Assembly: GCF_009724685.1 (NCBI RefSeq)
Contig: NZ_WMEF01000003.1
Span: 186,001 to 250,000 of the forward strand
Reading direction: 5' to 3'
DNA: 64,000 nt
Origin: Lysinibacillus cavernae
GTDB taxonomy: Bacteria; Bacillota; Bacilli; Bacillales_A; Planococcaceae
Shown here: positions 25,686 through 34,691 of the stretch, piece after piece
Position numbering within the stretch: the stretch's first letter is position 1
Layout of the letters: every line of letters begins with the position of its first letter
Notes under the pieces: generated by a model
The model's database searches: none
Told to the model about the DNA's origin: nothing
Seen by the model: only the letters and a program-made list of their open reading frames with translations
Translations under genes and position numbers: made by a program

Positions 25686-27067
25686 TTTTTTACCTCCAAT
25701 AGCGCACGGGCTTTATTGAGCGTTTCTTCATACTCCGACATCGGTATGGAATCGTAAACAATACCCGCACCTGCCTGTACGTGTGCTTGCTGGTCCTTAA
25801 TGATCATTGTACGAATAGCAAGTGCCAAGTCCATATCGCCTGTCGTTGAAATATAGCCCACCGCCCCAGCATACACGCCACGTTTTACTGGTTCTAATTC
25901 ATTAATAAGTTGCATGGCACGAATTTTAGGCGCTCCAGACACCGTTCCAGCAGGTAAACATGCACGAAGTACATCCAAAACATGGAGGTCATCTCGTAAC
26001 TCTGCAATTACCTCTGATACAATATGCATGACATATTTATAGCGTTCAATATTCATGTATTTCATTATCTTTACGGAACCGACTTTGGCAATTCGGCCTA
26101 GATCATTGCGGCCTAAATCCACCAACATACGATGCTCCGCAATTTCTTTTTCATCCTCTAATAAAGCATTTGCAATCAATTGGTCTTGCTCAACTGTCTC
26201 ACCTCGAGGCTTAGTGCCTGCAATTGGGTTTGTTGTAACCATTCGATTTTTTACCTTCACAAGACTTTCAGGAGATGTTCCTAAAATGATATAGGACCCA
26301 AAATCCATATAAAACATATAGGGTGACGGGTTAGATGTGCGTAATTGACGGTACAGCGCAAATGGTGAACCTGTAAATGGTGCTGAGAAGCGTTGTGATA
26401 ACACAATTTGAAAAATATCCCCTCTCAAAATATGCTGCTTAGCACGCTCCACTAAAGAGACAAACTGCTCCTTTGAAATCATAGGTTTAAAATCTAGCTT
26501 ATCTACTTTCGTTTCATCAAATGTTGTACCTGCATAAAGCTGTCGCTCCATGTTCGCGATCTCTGCCTCCATCTCCTCTAATGAACGACCCTCCAGAAAT
26601 AGATCAATTGAAGCTAATGTAATTTCCTGTGTTAAATGATCAAAAACAATAAATGTATCATAGAAAAAAACATGAACGTCAGGCATGTCTAAATCATCCT
26701 GTAAATAGTCTCCGATTTTTTCTGTATAAAAAGCTGTTTCATAGCCAAATAAACCAATAACCCCGCCAAAAAAAGCAAATGGATAGTTATCTTTATGAAA
26801 GGGCATCACATGCTTTAATTGATCAAGCACATTCCCACTCGCCTTGTTATTTTCCATTCCTTTCGAAAAAATAAATTCACTCTGATTTCCTTTTAATTCA
26901 GCCACTGGATTCATAGCGATAAAGGAATAGCGCCCACTTTCCTCATGCTTGGCAGATGATTCGAACAACATTTTATGCTGCCCTCTAAGTGATTGATACA
27001 CAGAGATAGGGGTCATCATATCCCCTTGTAATACTTTCATAGCATACTTCCTAAGCTCAACTGTCAT
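25682..27067 (-). CDS. trpE: anthranilate synthase component I
   Basis: This 461-residue chorismate-utilising enzyme turns chorismate and ammonia into anthranilate. Its conserved C-terminal core includes GDIFQIVLSQRF, MFYMDFG, NPIAGTKPRG, MLVDLGRNDLG, PAGTVSGAPK and GAGIVYDS. The IAGT motif is shared by TrpE and PabB. The upstream T-box carries a UGG specifier, supporting tryptophan rather than folate synthesis. Start 27067 has AAGGAG upstream. Confidence 0.92.
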   Translation of the reverse strand: MTVELRKYAMKVLQGDMMTPISVYQSLRGQHKMLFESSAKHEESGRYSFIAMNPVAELKGNQSEFIFSKGMENNKASGNVLDQLKHVMPFHKDNYPFAFFGGVIGLFGYETAFYTEKIGDYLQDDLDMPDVHVFFYDTFIVFDHLTQEITLASIDLFLEGRSLEEMEAEIANMERQLYAGTTFDETKVDKLDFKPMISKEQFVSLVERAKQHILRGDIFQIVLSQRFSAPFTGSPFALYRQLRTSNPSPYMFYMDFGSYIILGTSPESLVKVKNRMVTTNPIAGTKPRGETVEQDQLIANALLEDEKEIAEHRMLVDLGRNDLGRIAKVGSVKIMKYMNIERYKYVMHIVSEVIAELRDDLHVLDVLRACLPAGTVSGAPKIRAMQLINELEPVKRGVYAGAVGYISTTGDMDLALAIRTMIIKDQQAHVQAGAGIVYDSIPMSEYEETLNKARALLEVKK

Positions 27068-27115
27068 ACTCTTCTCTCCTTCTCTAAGCTCTGCTCTTCT
27101 ACACCAAATATATAT

Positions 27116-27345
27116 AAAAAGGCCTTTCCATCACAAAAGGACGGAAAAGCCGTGGTGCCACCTTCATTGGTCTCCTATTTAGAAGACCCACTCGAAGCCC
27201 TATAACGTGGGCATACGCTAATCCGTACTGTTATTCAGGATTAGAGCTCCGAAGTCCATTCACCATTCATTTGTACTAGTTTCCACCAACCACTAGCTCT
27301 CTGTAACAAATCATCATAGCTACTATTCTTCATCATTGCTGATTT
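27116..27345 (-). ncRNA. T-box leader with tryptophan specifier
   Basis: The T-box AAGGTGGCACCACGG lies at 27164-27150, followed by a terminator stem (GGCTTTTCCGTCC paired with GGAAAGGCC) and TTTTTATA. Stem I contains the specifier loop GTGAA-UGG-ACTTCGGAG, with UGG at 27258-27256, the only tryptophan codon. Uncharged tRNA-Trp should relieve termination of trpE-trpG. Bacillus subtilis itself uses TRAP here, so this is a different control mode. Confidence 0.93.
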
Positions 27346-27384
27346 CTAGGTAATATTGTAAAGCAAACTATCTCACAATTCAAT

Positions 27385-28455
27385 TTATTTTTTGTTCCGT
27401 GGACTGTCATCTTCATTAGGAGTAGTCAACGTAATCGCTAATTCCTCGAGTATTTGACGAATGGCAAATAAAATATCCTGTCTCACTTCCAGCATAACCG
27501 CTGTATCATTCGTAGCAACAAAGAATCGGACAAGCACACGATACGCATCATGATGAAATTCATCAATAAATACATGAATCATGTCTTTCTCGGTTTTGGC
27601 ATGTAAGTAAATTTCCTTATGAATGGCCGTTAAAGCGCTACGTAAATTGTCCTCATCATTGTCGGAAGCGACATATAAAAATTGTTCGCATTTACGTTTT
27701 TCTCGTCTCGACAAATTATAAATGGGACGATTGACTAAATAGGAATTTGGCACATAAACAAGTCCTTTATCTCCTGTTTGAATTAAGGTACTTCGTAGAT
27801 TGATATCTTCAATCGTTCCTTCAATCTTTTGATCCTCAGTCGCTATCCAATCGCCTATTTGGAATGGATTATCTAACGCTACGGACATACCACCAAACAC
27901 ATGGGCTAATGTATCACGAATCCCAAAGGCAATTGCTACACCCGTTAAACCAATCCCAGTTAAAAAGCCATTGAGATTAAAATTCCAAAATGAAGCAATT
28001 GTGAACATCGCGAAAATCATGATGAGTACTTTACCGATTCGTAGAAAAAACGGTAATAAAACATTTTGATCCTCTTCATTAGTCAGTTGTAAGGGCTGTT
28101 TCGTATAAAAATTTAAAACGTCGTATACGCCTTTAAAGGCAAAAAACACCATAATAGACAATACAAAATTTCCCGTTGATTTATGCGTGAATAAAGGGAC
28201 TTCTATTAAATAGGATAAGCTTAGTACAATGACCGTAGTCATAAATGCATAGCCAATGGCATTACTAAATTGTGCCAGTACATTTGCTTGAAAATTCTGC
28301 TGTCGATCTCTTAAAAATGTCACAACACGATGAATAATTTTTTTAATAACAAATCGTTGAATAAGCCAACCAACCAAACAGATCATGACGGCAATCAAGA
28401 CGTCTATCCAAGTTGGGACTGTAAATTTAGGTAACAACCAATGTAATGAATTCAT
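27385..28455 (-). CDS. MscS-family mechanosensitive channel
   Basis: This 356-residue membrane protein has about five helices (starting at residues 17, 62, 93, 150 and 165). The pore-lining helix is followed by the MscS signature region (TGVAIAFGIRDTLAHVFGG and DNPFQIGDWI) and a soluble beta/alpha C-terminal domain. It opens under membrane tension to release solutes during osmotic downshock. It is transcribed alone, between the trp T-box promoter and an unrelated gene. AAAGGAG precedes the ATG. Confidence 0.9.
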   Translation of the reverse strand: MNSLHWLLPKFTVPTWIDVLIAVMICLVGWLIQRFVIKKIIHRVVTFLRDRQQNFQANVLAQFSNAIGYAFMTTVIVLSLSYLIEVPLFTHKSTGNFVLSIMVFFAFKGVYDVLNFYTKQPLQLTNEEDQNVLLPFFLRIGKVLIMIFAMFTIASFWNFNLNGFLTGIGLTGVAIAFGIRDTLAHVFGGMSVALDNPFQIGDWIATEDQKIEGTIEDINLRSTLIQTGDKGLVYVPNSYLVNRPIYNLSRREKRKCEQFLYVASDNDEDNLRSALTAIHKEIYLHAKTEKDMIHVFIDEFHHDAYRVLVRFFVATNDTAVMLEVRQDILFAIRQILEELAITLTTPNEDDSPRNKK

Positions 28456-28489
28456 GTATTTCTCCTTTTAAAAACCTATGTATCTCCAT

Positions 28490-28527
28490 CAAAAAGGAGC
28501 CGACCTTCAGTAACGGTTAGCCCCTTC
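28490..28527 (-). terminator. terminator after the VWA-like gene
   Basis: AAGGGGCTAACC pairs with GGTCGGCTCCTT (one mismatch, two wobble pairs) and is followed by TTTTTGATGG on the minus strand, just after the stop at 28531. Confidence 0.65.
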
Positions 28528-28530
28528 CTG

Positions 28531-29403
28531 TTATTGTATCGCATCATCCGCAAAAAAAGCCTTGTTAGCAAACCAAAATTGCTGTTTATTAAAATTATGT
28601 TCATGCATGGCAATCACTGAAAATTCAGCGTGGTATTTCCGCTTCATTTCCTCTAACATCGTTTTCGCCTGCTTGCCGACTAGATACTGACCATCAATAG
28701 GCGTTCCTTCTGTAAAAATAATAACTTCTGCGTCAGAGCCTAGTTGATTTTCCTGTAGTAATGCTTTAACAAATTGTAAAACTGGCAGGATAGCAGCCTC
28801 TCCCTTTGCCTTATATTCGATAAAACTTTTAAAATCAGCTAAATTTAAATGACCATTTTCAAAGCGATAGTGAACATGAATTTGTTGATCATATGGGACA
28901 ATATATAAATCGCGACTTTCACGATGTGCATTCATAAATAACGGCAATATCATACTTTTACAAAGCTCAGAGTAAGCTGCCATTCCCGTAGTTTGCTCTA
29001 AACAAATAATCATCGGACCAGGCTCTTGTTTATAATCATGAAAAGGAACATAAAAAATATTACCACTTTTCATTGTTTGCTGCTTGAGCTTTTGACGTCT
29101 CAGCTCTGCCCATTTTCGTTCATAATACAAGCCTTGTTCATTGCCATTAGCTAAGCGCTCAGCTTTCTCAATAGCAGGGATATTTTCCCGAATTTCATGT
29201 ATAATATCTGCCAATTCTAGTGCAAATGCTGCCATATTACGTAATGGTTCACTCTTGAAAAAATAGTCGATAAAATAATGTTGCTCCTTGTCGCTTAATT
29301 CCTCAAGGTGTAAGTTTTCATATAGAAAATGTAAATAATCAAGTTGATCTAGCGTCATCTGTATATCAAATTTCGCTAAGAGTGATTCGATTGCGTCTTT
29401 CAC
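28531..29403 (-). CDS. protein with a degenerate VWA-like C-terminal domain
   Basis: About 290 residues, cytosolic. The N-terminal 120 residues are helical. From about residue 130 a Rossmann-like domain begins with PMIICLEQTTGM, the place where CoxE/ViaA-type von Willebrand A domains have DxSxS; here Asp becomes Glu and the serines are changed. Later strands (DAEVIIFTEGTPIDG, AEFSVIAMHEHN) fit the same fold. Metal binding is therefore doubtful. The start is GTG 29403 with AGGAGGTG 7 bases upstream. No MoxR ATPase partner is adjacent. Function is unknown. Confidence 0.6.
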   Translation of the reverse strand: MKDAIESLLAKFDIQMTLDQLDYLHFLYENLHLEELSDKEQHYFIDYFFKSEPLRNMAAFALELADIIHEIRENIPAIEKAERLANGNEQGLYYERKWAELRRQKLKQQTMKSGNIFYVPFHDYKQEPGPMIICLEQTTGMAAYSELCKSMILPLFMNAHRESRDLYIVPYDQQIHVHYRFENGHLNLADFKSFIEYKAKGEAAILPVLQFVKALLQENQLGSDAEVIIFTEGTPIDGQYLVGKQAKTMLEEMKRKYHAEFSVIAMHEHNFNKQQFWFANKAFFADDAIQ

Positions 29404-29548
29404 GTAGCAGCACCTCCTAAGCACTACATTTTTTGGATAATGTCTATAGTATAACCAAAAAATTTTTTTGACAATACAAAATCGCTCTCTTCTAATGACG
29501 CCACGAAAAAAGACAATGTTGCTGCTTCAAGAGATTTTTTTGTCCAAA

Positions 29549-29580
29549 TGAAAAAAAGAGCTAAAAAGCAGCTCTCCCAT
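29549..29580 (-). repeat. duplicate of the phoU terminator flanking the repeat element
   Basis: ATGAAAAAAAGAGCTAAAAA followed by GCAGCTCTCC nearly repeats the phoU terminator at 30114-30143 (AAAGAGCTAAAAAGTAGCTCT) in the same orientation. The two flank the interspersed repeat like an unusually long target duplication. Alternatively, they are two similar terminators. Confidence 0.6.
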
Positions 29581-29582
29581 AG

Positions 29583-30113
29583 CGTTGAAAAACAAAACCA
29601 TCCATAGAATTTTTGTGAAAGGTGAAAATGGATTTCCGTTGCAGGCTACTTGCTTTGTCGCTGACGCTTCGCTTTCGCGTAGAGCAAGGCTTCCTGTGGG
29701 CGAGTGCCGAGCCGCTTCCTCCGCTACCGCTCCGTGCAGGGGCTCGTCTGTCTCGCTATTCCACGGGAGTCAAGTAGCCTTCCACTCCAATCCACTAACT
29801 TTTTATCAAAGGTGTTCACTACTCATTTTATGTATGGAGGGGTGTCGTAACAAATAACTTCTCCATATTGAAAATAAGAGCCTATCCTTTCTCTAATAAT
29901 ACAAATAATGGGCCATTTTGTTTACTACGGCTACTATGAAAGATAAGGGAAAAATACTTTTGCACATGGTTGATTGGAGTGGAGTCAGCGTCACTCTTAG
30001 GGGATTTAGCGGCTCATCGGGCGCCCCCTGGAAAGGACGCTGGCGGAACGGAAATCAATCCCTCGCTTTGCTAAAAGGTCTTTTTCTGCTAGTGACATCA
30101 CTTTTTCAACAAC
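29583..30113 (-). repeat. interspersed noncoding repeat, long copy
   Basis: About 530 bases form two inverted repeat units. The unit at about 29631-29802 (minus) and the unit at about 29965-30061 (plus) both open with GATTGGAGTGGA and close with ACGGAAATC. This is typical of widespread Bacillaceae intergenic repeats. The outer ends read GTTGAAAAAC and, reversed, GTTGAAAAAG. Both ends are conserved in the shorter copy at 20498-20735, in opposite orientation. No reading frame here looks like a gene. Confidence 0.85.
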
Positions 30114-30143
30114 ATGAAAAAAGAGCTAAAAAGTAGCTCTTCT
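30114..30143 (-). terminator. phoU terminator
   Basis: The stem AGAGCTAC/GTAGCTCT (loop TTTTTA region) with a T-run on the minus strand directly follows the phoU stop and ends the pst-phoU operon. Confidence 0.8.
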
Positions 30144-30146
30144 CTC

Positions 30147-30806
30147 TTAATTATTTAATTCATAATGTTTGCCTTTGACTAAGTAAAATAGATGCTCTGC
30201 AATATTTGTGGCATGATCAGCAGAACGTTCTAAATATCGGCAAATAAATGTTAGATGCGTAATCTGCGATATGTGTGCCGGATTTTCTACACCTGCACGT
30301 AGCAAAAGTGTAATCGTTGCCCCATATAAATCGTCTACATAATCATCTAATTCTGCGATTTCTTTTGCACGTACTGTATCTTCCTCTGTAAAGGCCTTCA
30401 TGATGCTCTCTAACATTTCTATTGTTTTAGTACACATCGTCTGTAGATTTGTTATCGGAAACACCATTGGCTCTTTGCCAATTCGAATAGCTTCCTTGGC
30501 GATATTGACTGCATAGTCGCCTACTCTCTCCATATCTGAAGCAGCTTTTACAAGGACCATGAGACGTCGCAAATCCGTTGCCACTGGCTGTTGTTTGGCA
30601 ATCATTAAAATCACGTGGTCATTAATTTCCTCTTCAAGGCGATTAATGACTAAATCATCTTCTAAAATTTTTAAGGCTTTTTCTAAATCTTGCTCAACTA
30701 ATGCTTCGAAAGCCGTTTTCAGTGCCAATATACTGCTGTTGGCAAGTTTAATAAATTGCCCCTGTACCTCTTTTAACTCTTGTTCAAAACGCTCACGTAC
30801 TATCAT
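30147..30806 (-). CDS. phoU: phosphate transport regulator PhoU
   Basis: This 219-residue protein has two PhoU helical repeats with the E/DxxxD-type metal-binding pattern (for example RLMVLVKAASDMERVGDYA and RYLERSADHATNIAEH). PhoU links the Pst transporter to PhoR and restrains phosphate uptake and Pho signalling when phosphate is plentiful. It is the last gene of pstS-C-A-B-phoU, 13 bases after pstB. B. subtilis itself lacks a phoU in its pst operon, so this follows the arrangement of other Bacillales. Confidence 0.95.
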   Translation of the reverse strand: MIVRERFEQELKEVQGQFIKLANSSILALKTAFEALVEQDLEKALKILEDDLVINRLEEEINDHVILMIAKQQPVATDLRRLMVLVKAASDMERVGDYAVNIAKEAIRIGKEPMVFPITNLQTMCTKTIEMLESIMKAFTEEDTVRAKEIAELDDYVDDLYGATITLLLRAGVENPAHISQITHLTFICRYLERSADHATNIAEHLFYLVKGKHYELNN

Positions 30807-30819
30807 TTATTGCTCCTCC

Positions 30820-31653
30820 TTAACCGAAACGTCCTGAAATATAGTCTTCTGTGCGTTGATCTGATGGTGTTTGGAAGATAATATCTGTTTTATCGTATTC
30901 AACAACTTCTCCACTAAGGAAGAATGCTGTACGATCCGAAATACGTGCCGCTTGTTGCATATTATGTGTCACGATAACAATGGAATAATCTTTTTTCAGC
31001 TCTTGCACAAGCTCTTCCACTTTCAACGTAGAAATTGGGTCTAATGCAGATGTTGGCTCATCCATTAAGATGACATCTGGTTCAATCGCTAAGCAACGTG
31101 CAATACAAATACGTTGTTGCTGACCACCCGATAAACCATAGGCATTTTGATTTAAACGATCTTTTACTTCATCCCAAATCGCTGCACCTCTTAGTGACTT
31201 CTCCACAATTTCATCTAGAATTTTCTTATTTTTTATGCCGTGGATTCTTGGACCATAGGCAATATTATCATAAATAGATTTTGGAAACGGATTTGGCTTT
31301 TGGAACACCATCCCTACGCGTGTTCTTAATTCCTCAACCGTATAGTTTTTATCTAAAATATTACGCTCGCGATAGAAAATTTCACCTGATGTACGAACAC
31401 TTGGTACAAGCTCTACCATTCTGTTTAATGTTTTTAAATACGTTGATTTACCACAGCCAGATGGTCCAATAATAGCCGTTACTTCATTTTCATAGATACT
31501 TAAGTTAATATCTTTTAAACCATGGTGATCGCCATACCATAAATTTAAGTTTCTTGTATCATAAACAATGTTTTTCGCCACATCAACGGAAGACTTAGTC
31601 GTCGCTTGATTCAGTTTGACAATTGTTTTTTCCTCTTTTAAATCTAGTACCAT
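30820..31653 (-). CDS. pstB: phosphate ABC transporter ATPase
   Basis: This 277-residue ABC ATPase has Walker [10 protein letters not shown], the signature LSGGQQQR, Walker [14 protein letters not shown] and the switch histidine in IVIVTHNM. It is the PstB family by length and by the [13 protein letters not shown] segment. It energises PstA-PstC phosphate import. The N-terminus is about 25 residues longer than the minimal PstB core. AGGTGA precedes the ATG, and it is 12 bases after pstA. Confidence 0.96.
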   Translation of the reverse strand: MVLDLKEEKTIVKLNQATTKSSVDVAKNIVYDTRNLNLWYGDHHGLKDINLSIYENEVTAIIGPSGCGKSTYLKTLNRMVELVPSVRTSGEIFYRERNILDKNYTVEELRTRVGMVFQKPNPFPKSIYDNIAYGPRIHGIKNKKILDEIVEKSLRGAAIWDEVKDRLNQNAYGLSGGQQQRICIARCLAIEPDVILMDEPTSALDPISTLKVEELVQELKKDYSIVIVTHNMQQAARISDRTAFFLSGEVVEYDKTDIIFQTPSDQRTEDYISGRFG

Positions 31654-31665
31654 AAGGTCACCTCA

Positions 31666-32544
31666 TTAATAACGTTTTTGGAATTTATTTCGAATATAGA
31701 TGGCAATAGAGTTCATTAACAACAGAACAGTCATGAGCACTAAAATACCTGCTGAAGCTACATACTGAAATGCTTCTTGTGGTCGTTTAGCCCAGTCATA
31801 GATTTGCATCGGTAACGCTGTGAATTGACTCAATAATCCATTCGGTAAAAACTGTAGGATAACTGGAATCCCAATAACAACTAGTGGCGCTGTTTCTCCA
31901 ATTGCACGAGACAAGGCTAAAATACTTCCTGTTAAAATTCCTGGGATTGCAGCTGGTAGCACAACACGCAAAATCGTCTGCCATTTTGTTGCACCCATGC
32001 CATATGAAGCTTCTCGTTGCTCATTTGGCACTGCTCGAATGGCCTCCTGTGCAGCCACAATGATAACAGGCAAAATTAATAAACTCATTGTTAAACCAGC
32101 AGCTAAAATACTTTTACCTAGGCCCATCATGCGTACAAAAATTGTTAACCCAAGTAATCCAAAAACGATGGAAGGTACACCTGCTAGATTTGATATATTC
32201 ATTCGAATAAAGTCGTTGATTCTATTTTTCTTGGCATATTCCTCTAAATAAATTGCAGTACCTACGCCTAAAATAATGGATACTGGCGCAACAACTGCCA
32301 TCAACCAAAGCGAACCGATTAAGGCAGCTTTGATACCTGCCTTATCCGCAAATCGTGATGCAAAGTTAGTTAAGAAATCGATATTTAAATAATCAATCCC
32401 CTGAGTCACAATGCGGTAAAGCAAAATTGCTAATGTAACAAGCGCAAACATAGTAGCTAAGAAAAATAAGGTTTTCCAAACTTTATTAAATGTAATACGC
32501 TTTGTCATTCGTTTCATGACGGCTGTGTCATCCATATAGCGCAT
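31666..32544 (-). CDS. pstA: phosphate ABC transporter permease PstA
   Basis: This inner-membrane permease has six helices and the EAA-loop (YGMGATKWQTILRVVLPAA) that contacts PstB. Start 32544 is chosen because GGGAGG lies 9 bases upstream; the longer reading lies inside pstC. It begins one base after the pstC stop codon, so translation is coupled. With PstC it forms the channel for phosphate delivered by PstS. Length is about 292 residues, normal for PstA. Confidence 0.95.
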   Translation of the reverse strand: MRYMDDTAVMKRMTKRITFNKVWKTLFFLATMFALVTLAILLYRIVTQGIDYLNIDFLTNFASRFADKAGIKAALIGSLWLMAVVAPVSIILGVGTAIYLEEYAKKNRINDFIRMNISNLAGVPSIVFGLLGLTIFVRMMGLGKSILAAGLTMSLLILPVIIVAAQEAIRAVPNEQREASYGMGATKWQTILRVVLPAAIPGILTGSILALSRAIGETAPLVVIGIPVILQFLPNGLLSQFTALPMQIYDWAKRPQEAFQYVASAGILVLMTVLLLMNSIAIYIRNKFQKRY

Positions 32545-32545
32545 G

Positions 32546-33493
32546 CTAGTAAACCTCCCTGAAGCGTTTCGAAATATAGTGAGCAAGTAAATTCATTACT
32601 AGCGTAAAGATAAATAACGTAAATCCTACTGAATAGATAGAGTAATAAATCGTTGTTCCATAGCCTGCATCACCTGTTGAAACTTGAACAATGTACGCAG
32701 TCATTGTTTGAATAGAGTCTGTTACATTGAGATCAAATTTCGGTGTAGATCCACCAGCAAGCGAAACAATCATTGTTTCTCCAATTGCCCGGGAAATAGC
32801 TAACACGACTGAAGCAACAATTCCAGATAGTGCAGCTGGTAATACTACTTTGATAGCTACCTCAAATTTCGTCGCACCTAGAGCTAAAGCTCCTTCACGC
32901 ATACTATTTGGTACAGATGACATAGCATCCTCTGATAAAGATGTAATCATTGGTAAAATCATAATTCCTACAACAATCCCAGGACTTAATGCATTAAATA
33001 ATTTTAGTCCAGGTACAATTTCTTGTAATAAAGGTGTGACAAATGTTAAAGCAAAGAAACCATAAACGATCGTTGGTACACCTGCTAATACCTCTAAAAT
33101 AGGTTTCACTGTACGTCTCGTTTTCTCACTTGCATATTCACTTAAATAGATCGCTGAAGCAATTCCAAATGGTACGGCTACTACAACTGCAATAAGTGTC
33201 ACTTTTAATGTACCTGCGATTAATGGCAAAATTCCAAATAACGGTTCATTCCCTGAAAACGGTAACCACTTCGTACCAAAAAGGAAATCCGTTATCGATA
33301 CACGTTTAAAGAACTCAAACGTTTCAAAAATAAGGGTGAAAACAATGCCAAATGTTGTTAAAATCGAGATAATAGCTGCAGAAAATAATAGAGCTGGCAT
33401 TGCTTTTTCCACTATTTTCTTTGTTTTTTGATTGCGCGAATTTGCAATTAATTGCTGCACAGATGATGTCTTATTTTCTTTTTGAGAAACCAT
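32546..33493 (-). CDS. pstC: phosphate ABC transporter permease PstC
   Basis: This 315-residue permease has an N-terminal cytosolic segment, six helices and the EAA-loop (LALGATKFEVAIKVVLPAA). The extracellular loop around LFGTKWLPFSGNEPLFG is typical of PstC. It pairs with PstA. AGGAGCT lies before its start at 33493, and a 64-base gap separates it from pstS. Confidence 0.95.
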   Translation of the reverse strand: MVSQKENKTSSVQQLIANSRNQKTKKIVEKAMPALLFSAAIISILTTFGIVFTLIFETFEFFKRVSITDFLFGTKWLPFSGNEPLFGILPLIAGTLKVTLIAVVVAVPFGIASAIYLSEYASEKTRRTVKPILEVLAGVPTIVYGFFALTFVTPLLQEIVPGLKLFNALSPGIVVGIMILPMITSLSEDAMSSVPNSMREGALALGATKFEVAIKVVLPAALSGIVASVVLAISRAIGETMIVSLAGGSTPKFDLNVTDSIQTMTAYIVQVSTGDAGYGTTIYYSIYSVGFTLFIFTLVMNLLAHYISKRFREVY

Positions 33494-33557
33494 TGGGAGC
33501 TCCTTTCAAATAAGTGAGGGAAAGAGCATACATCTCTTTCCCTCTATGCATGTCTAC

Positions 33558-34532
33558 TTATTTTAAGCCTTCTAAAGTTTTTAAGCCTTCAGTATATTTT
33601 TCTTCAGGTAAGCTAACATAGCCAACTGCCTCAGCCATATCTCCTGCGTTTTCAAGTGTAAATTTGATGAAATCGTATGCTGCTTCATTATCTTTCATTG
33701 CACTATTTTTCACGTATGTGAATAGTGGGCGTGAAAGTGGCGTATATTCGCCTCCTTCAATTGTTTCATTTGTTGGTTCTACACCATTCACTTTTACAAT
33801 GTTTAATTTATCTTTATTTTCTAAGTAGTAAGCATAACCGAAGAAACCGATAGCGTTTTTGTCACCAGAAACACCTTGAACTAGCATATTATCATCCTCT
33901 GATAATGTCGCTGCGCTTACTAGATCTGCACCGTCTAAGATAACTTCATCGAAGTAATCGTATGTGCCTGAGTCAGTACCTGGTGAATAGTAAACGATTT
34001 TTTCATCTGGCCAAGATGGGTCAATGTCAGACCATTTTTTCTCAGTACCATCTTCAATCCAAATTTTTTGTAGTTGTTCTACCGTTAAATCCTTCGCCCA
34101 ATCATTTTCTGGGTTAACCACTACAGATAAACCATCATATGCTATAGCTAGCTCTGTAAAATCAATGCCCGCTTCTTCTAATTTAGTTTTCTCTTCATCT
34201 TTTATATTACGAGACGCATTTGAAAAGTCTGTTTCACCTGCGATGAATTTTTCAAAACCACCACCAGTACCAGAAACCCCCACTGATACTTTGACATCTG
34301 GTTGTGTACCTGCATACTCTTCAACAACTGCTTCAATGATTGGTGCCACTGTTGATGAGCCATCTCCAGCTACAGTTCCTTGTAGCTTTTCATCAGCAGC
34401 TTCTTGCCCTGAACTTGCTGGTGCGTTCGTTTCTGCATTGTTTCCATTTTGTGCAGAATCGCTACCACATGCACCAAGCATTAATGCAGAACCCATTACT
34501 GCTGTCATCGTTAAGTACTTCCACTTTTTCAT
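33558..34532 (-). CDS. pstS: phosphate-binding lipoprotein PstS
   Basis: The start at 34532 gives a lipoprotein signal peptide (KKWKYLTMTAVMG then LMLGAC lipobox); the longer reading is upstream leader. GGAGG lies 9 bases before this ATG. The mature protein (about 300 residues) has phosphate-contact motifs GDGSSTVAPI, SGTGGGF and the SPGTDSGTYDYF region. It captures phosphate outside the membrane for PstCA. It is the first gene of the operon and sits below a Pho box. Confidence 0.96.
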   Translation of the reverse strand: MKKWKYLTMTAVMGSALMLGACGSDSAQNGNNAETNAPASSGQEAADEKLQGTVAGDGSSTVAPIIEAVVEEYAGTQPDVKVSVGVSGTGGGFEKFIAGETDFSNASRNIKDEEKTKLEEAGIDFTELAIAYDGLSVVVNPENDWAKDLTVEQLQKIWIEDGTEKKWSDIDPSWPDEKIVYYSPGTDSGTYDYFDEVILDGADLVSAATLSEDDNMLVQGVSGDKNAIGFFGYAYYLENKDKLNIVKVNGVEPTNETIEGGEYTPLSRPLFTYVKNSAMKDNEAAYDFIKFTLENAGDMAEAVGYVSLPEEKYTEGLKTLEGLK

Positions 34533-34633
34533 CTCATTTGCCTCCGTCGCTAACTGTTTTATAGTTATTTGTCTTACAATCTTTACTATAATGACTGATT
34601 GTTGAAGTCGTATAAACGGTTCGTAAAAGAGAT

Positions 34634-34669
34634 GTAAAGGAATGTAATGCTTTGTAAATGATTGTAAAG
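34634..34669 (-). promoter_or_regulatory. Pho box: four direct repeats upstream of pstS
   Basis: TGTAAA, TGTAAT, TGTAAA and TGTAAA start at 34634, 34644, 34654 and 34664 on the plus strand, exactly 10 bases apart. On the minus strand they read TTTACA/ATTACA, matching PhoP half sites of B. subtilis. Phosphorylated PhoP should bind here and induce pstSCAB-phoU under phosphate starvation. A candidate -10 (TATAGT) lies at 34590-34585. Confidence 0.88.
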
Positions 34670-34691
34670 ATGCATTTACAATTGCAATCAA

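Noticed and set aside
29585-30136. Two plus-strand open frames (90 and 72 codons)
   Set aside because: They lie in the long repeat copy and have no homologous reading in the short copy.
34024-34605. A 193-codon plus-strand frame opposite pstS
   Set aside because: It is antisense to pstS. Its Ser/Pro-rich composition is the mirror of the pstS codons, and it has no ribosome site.
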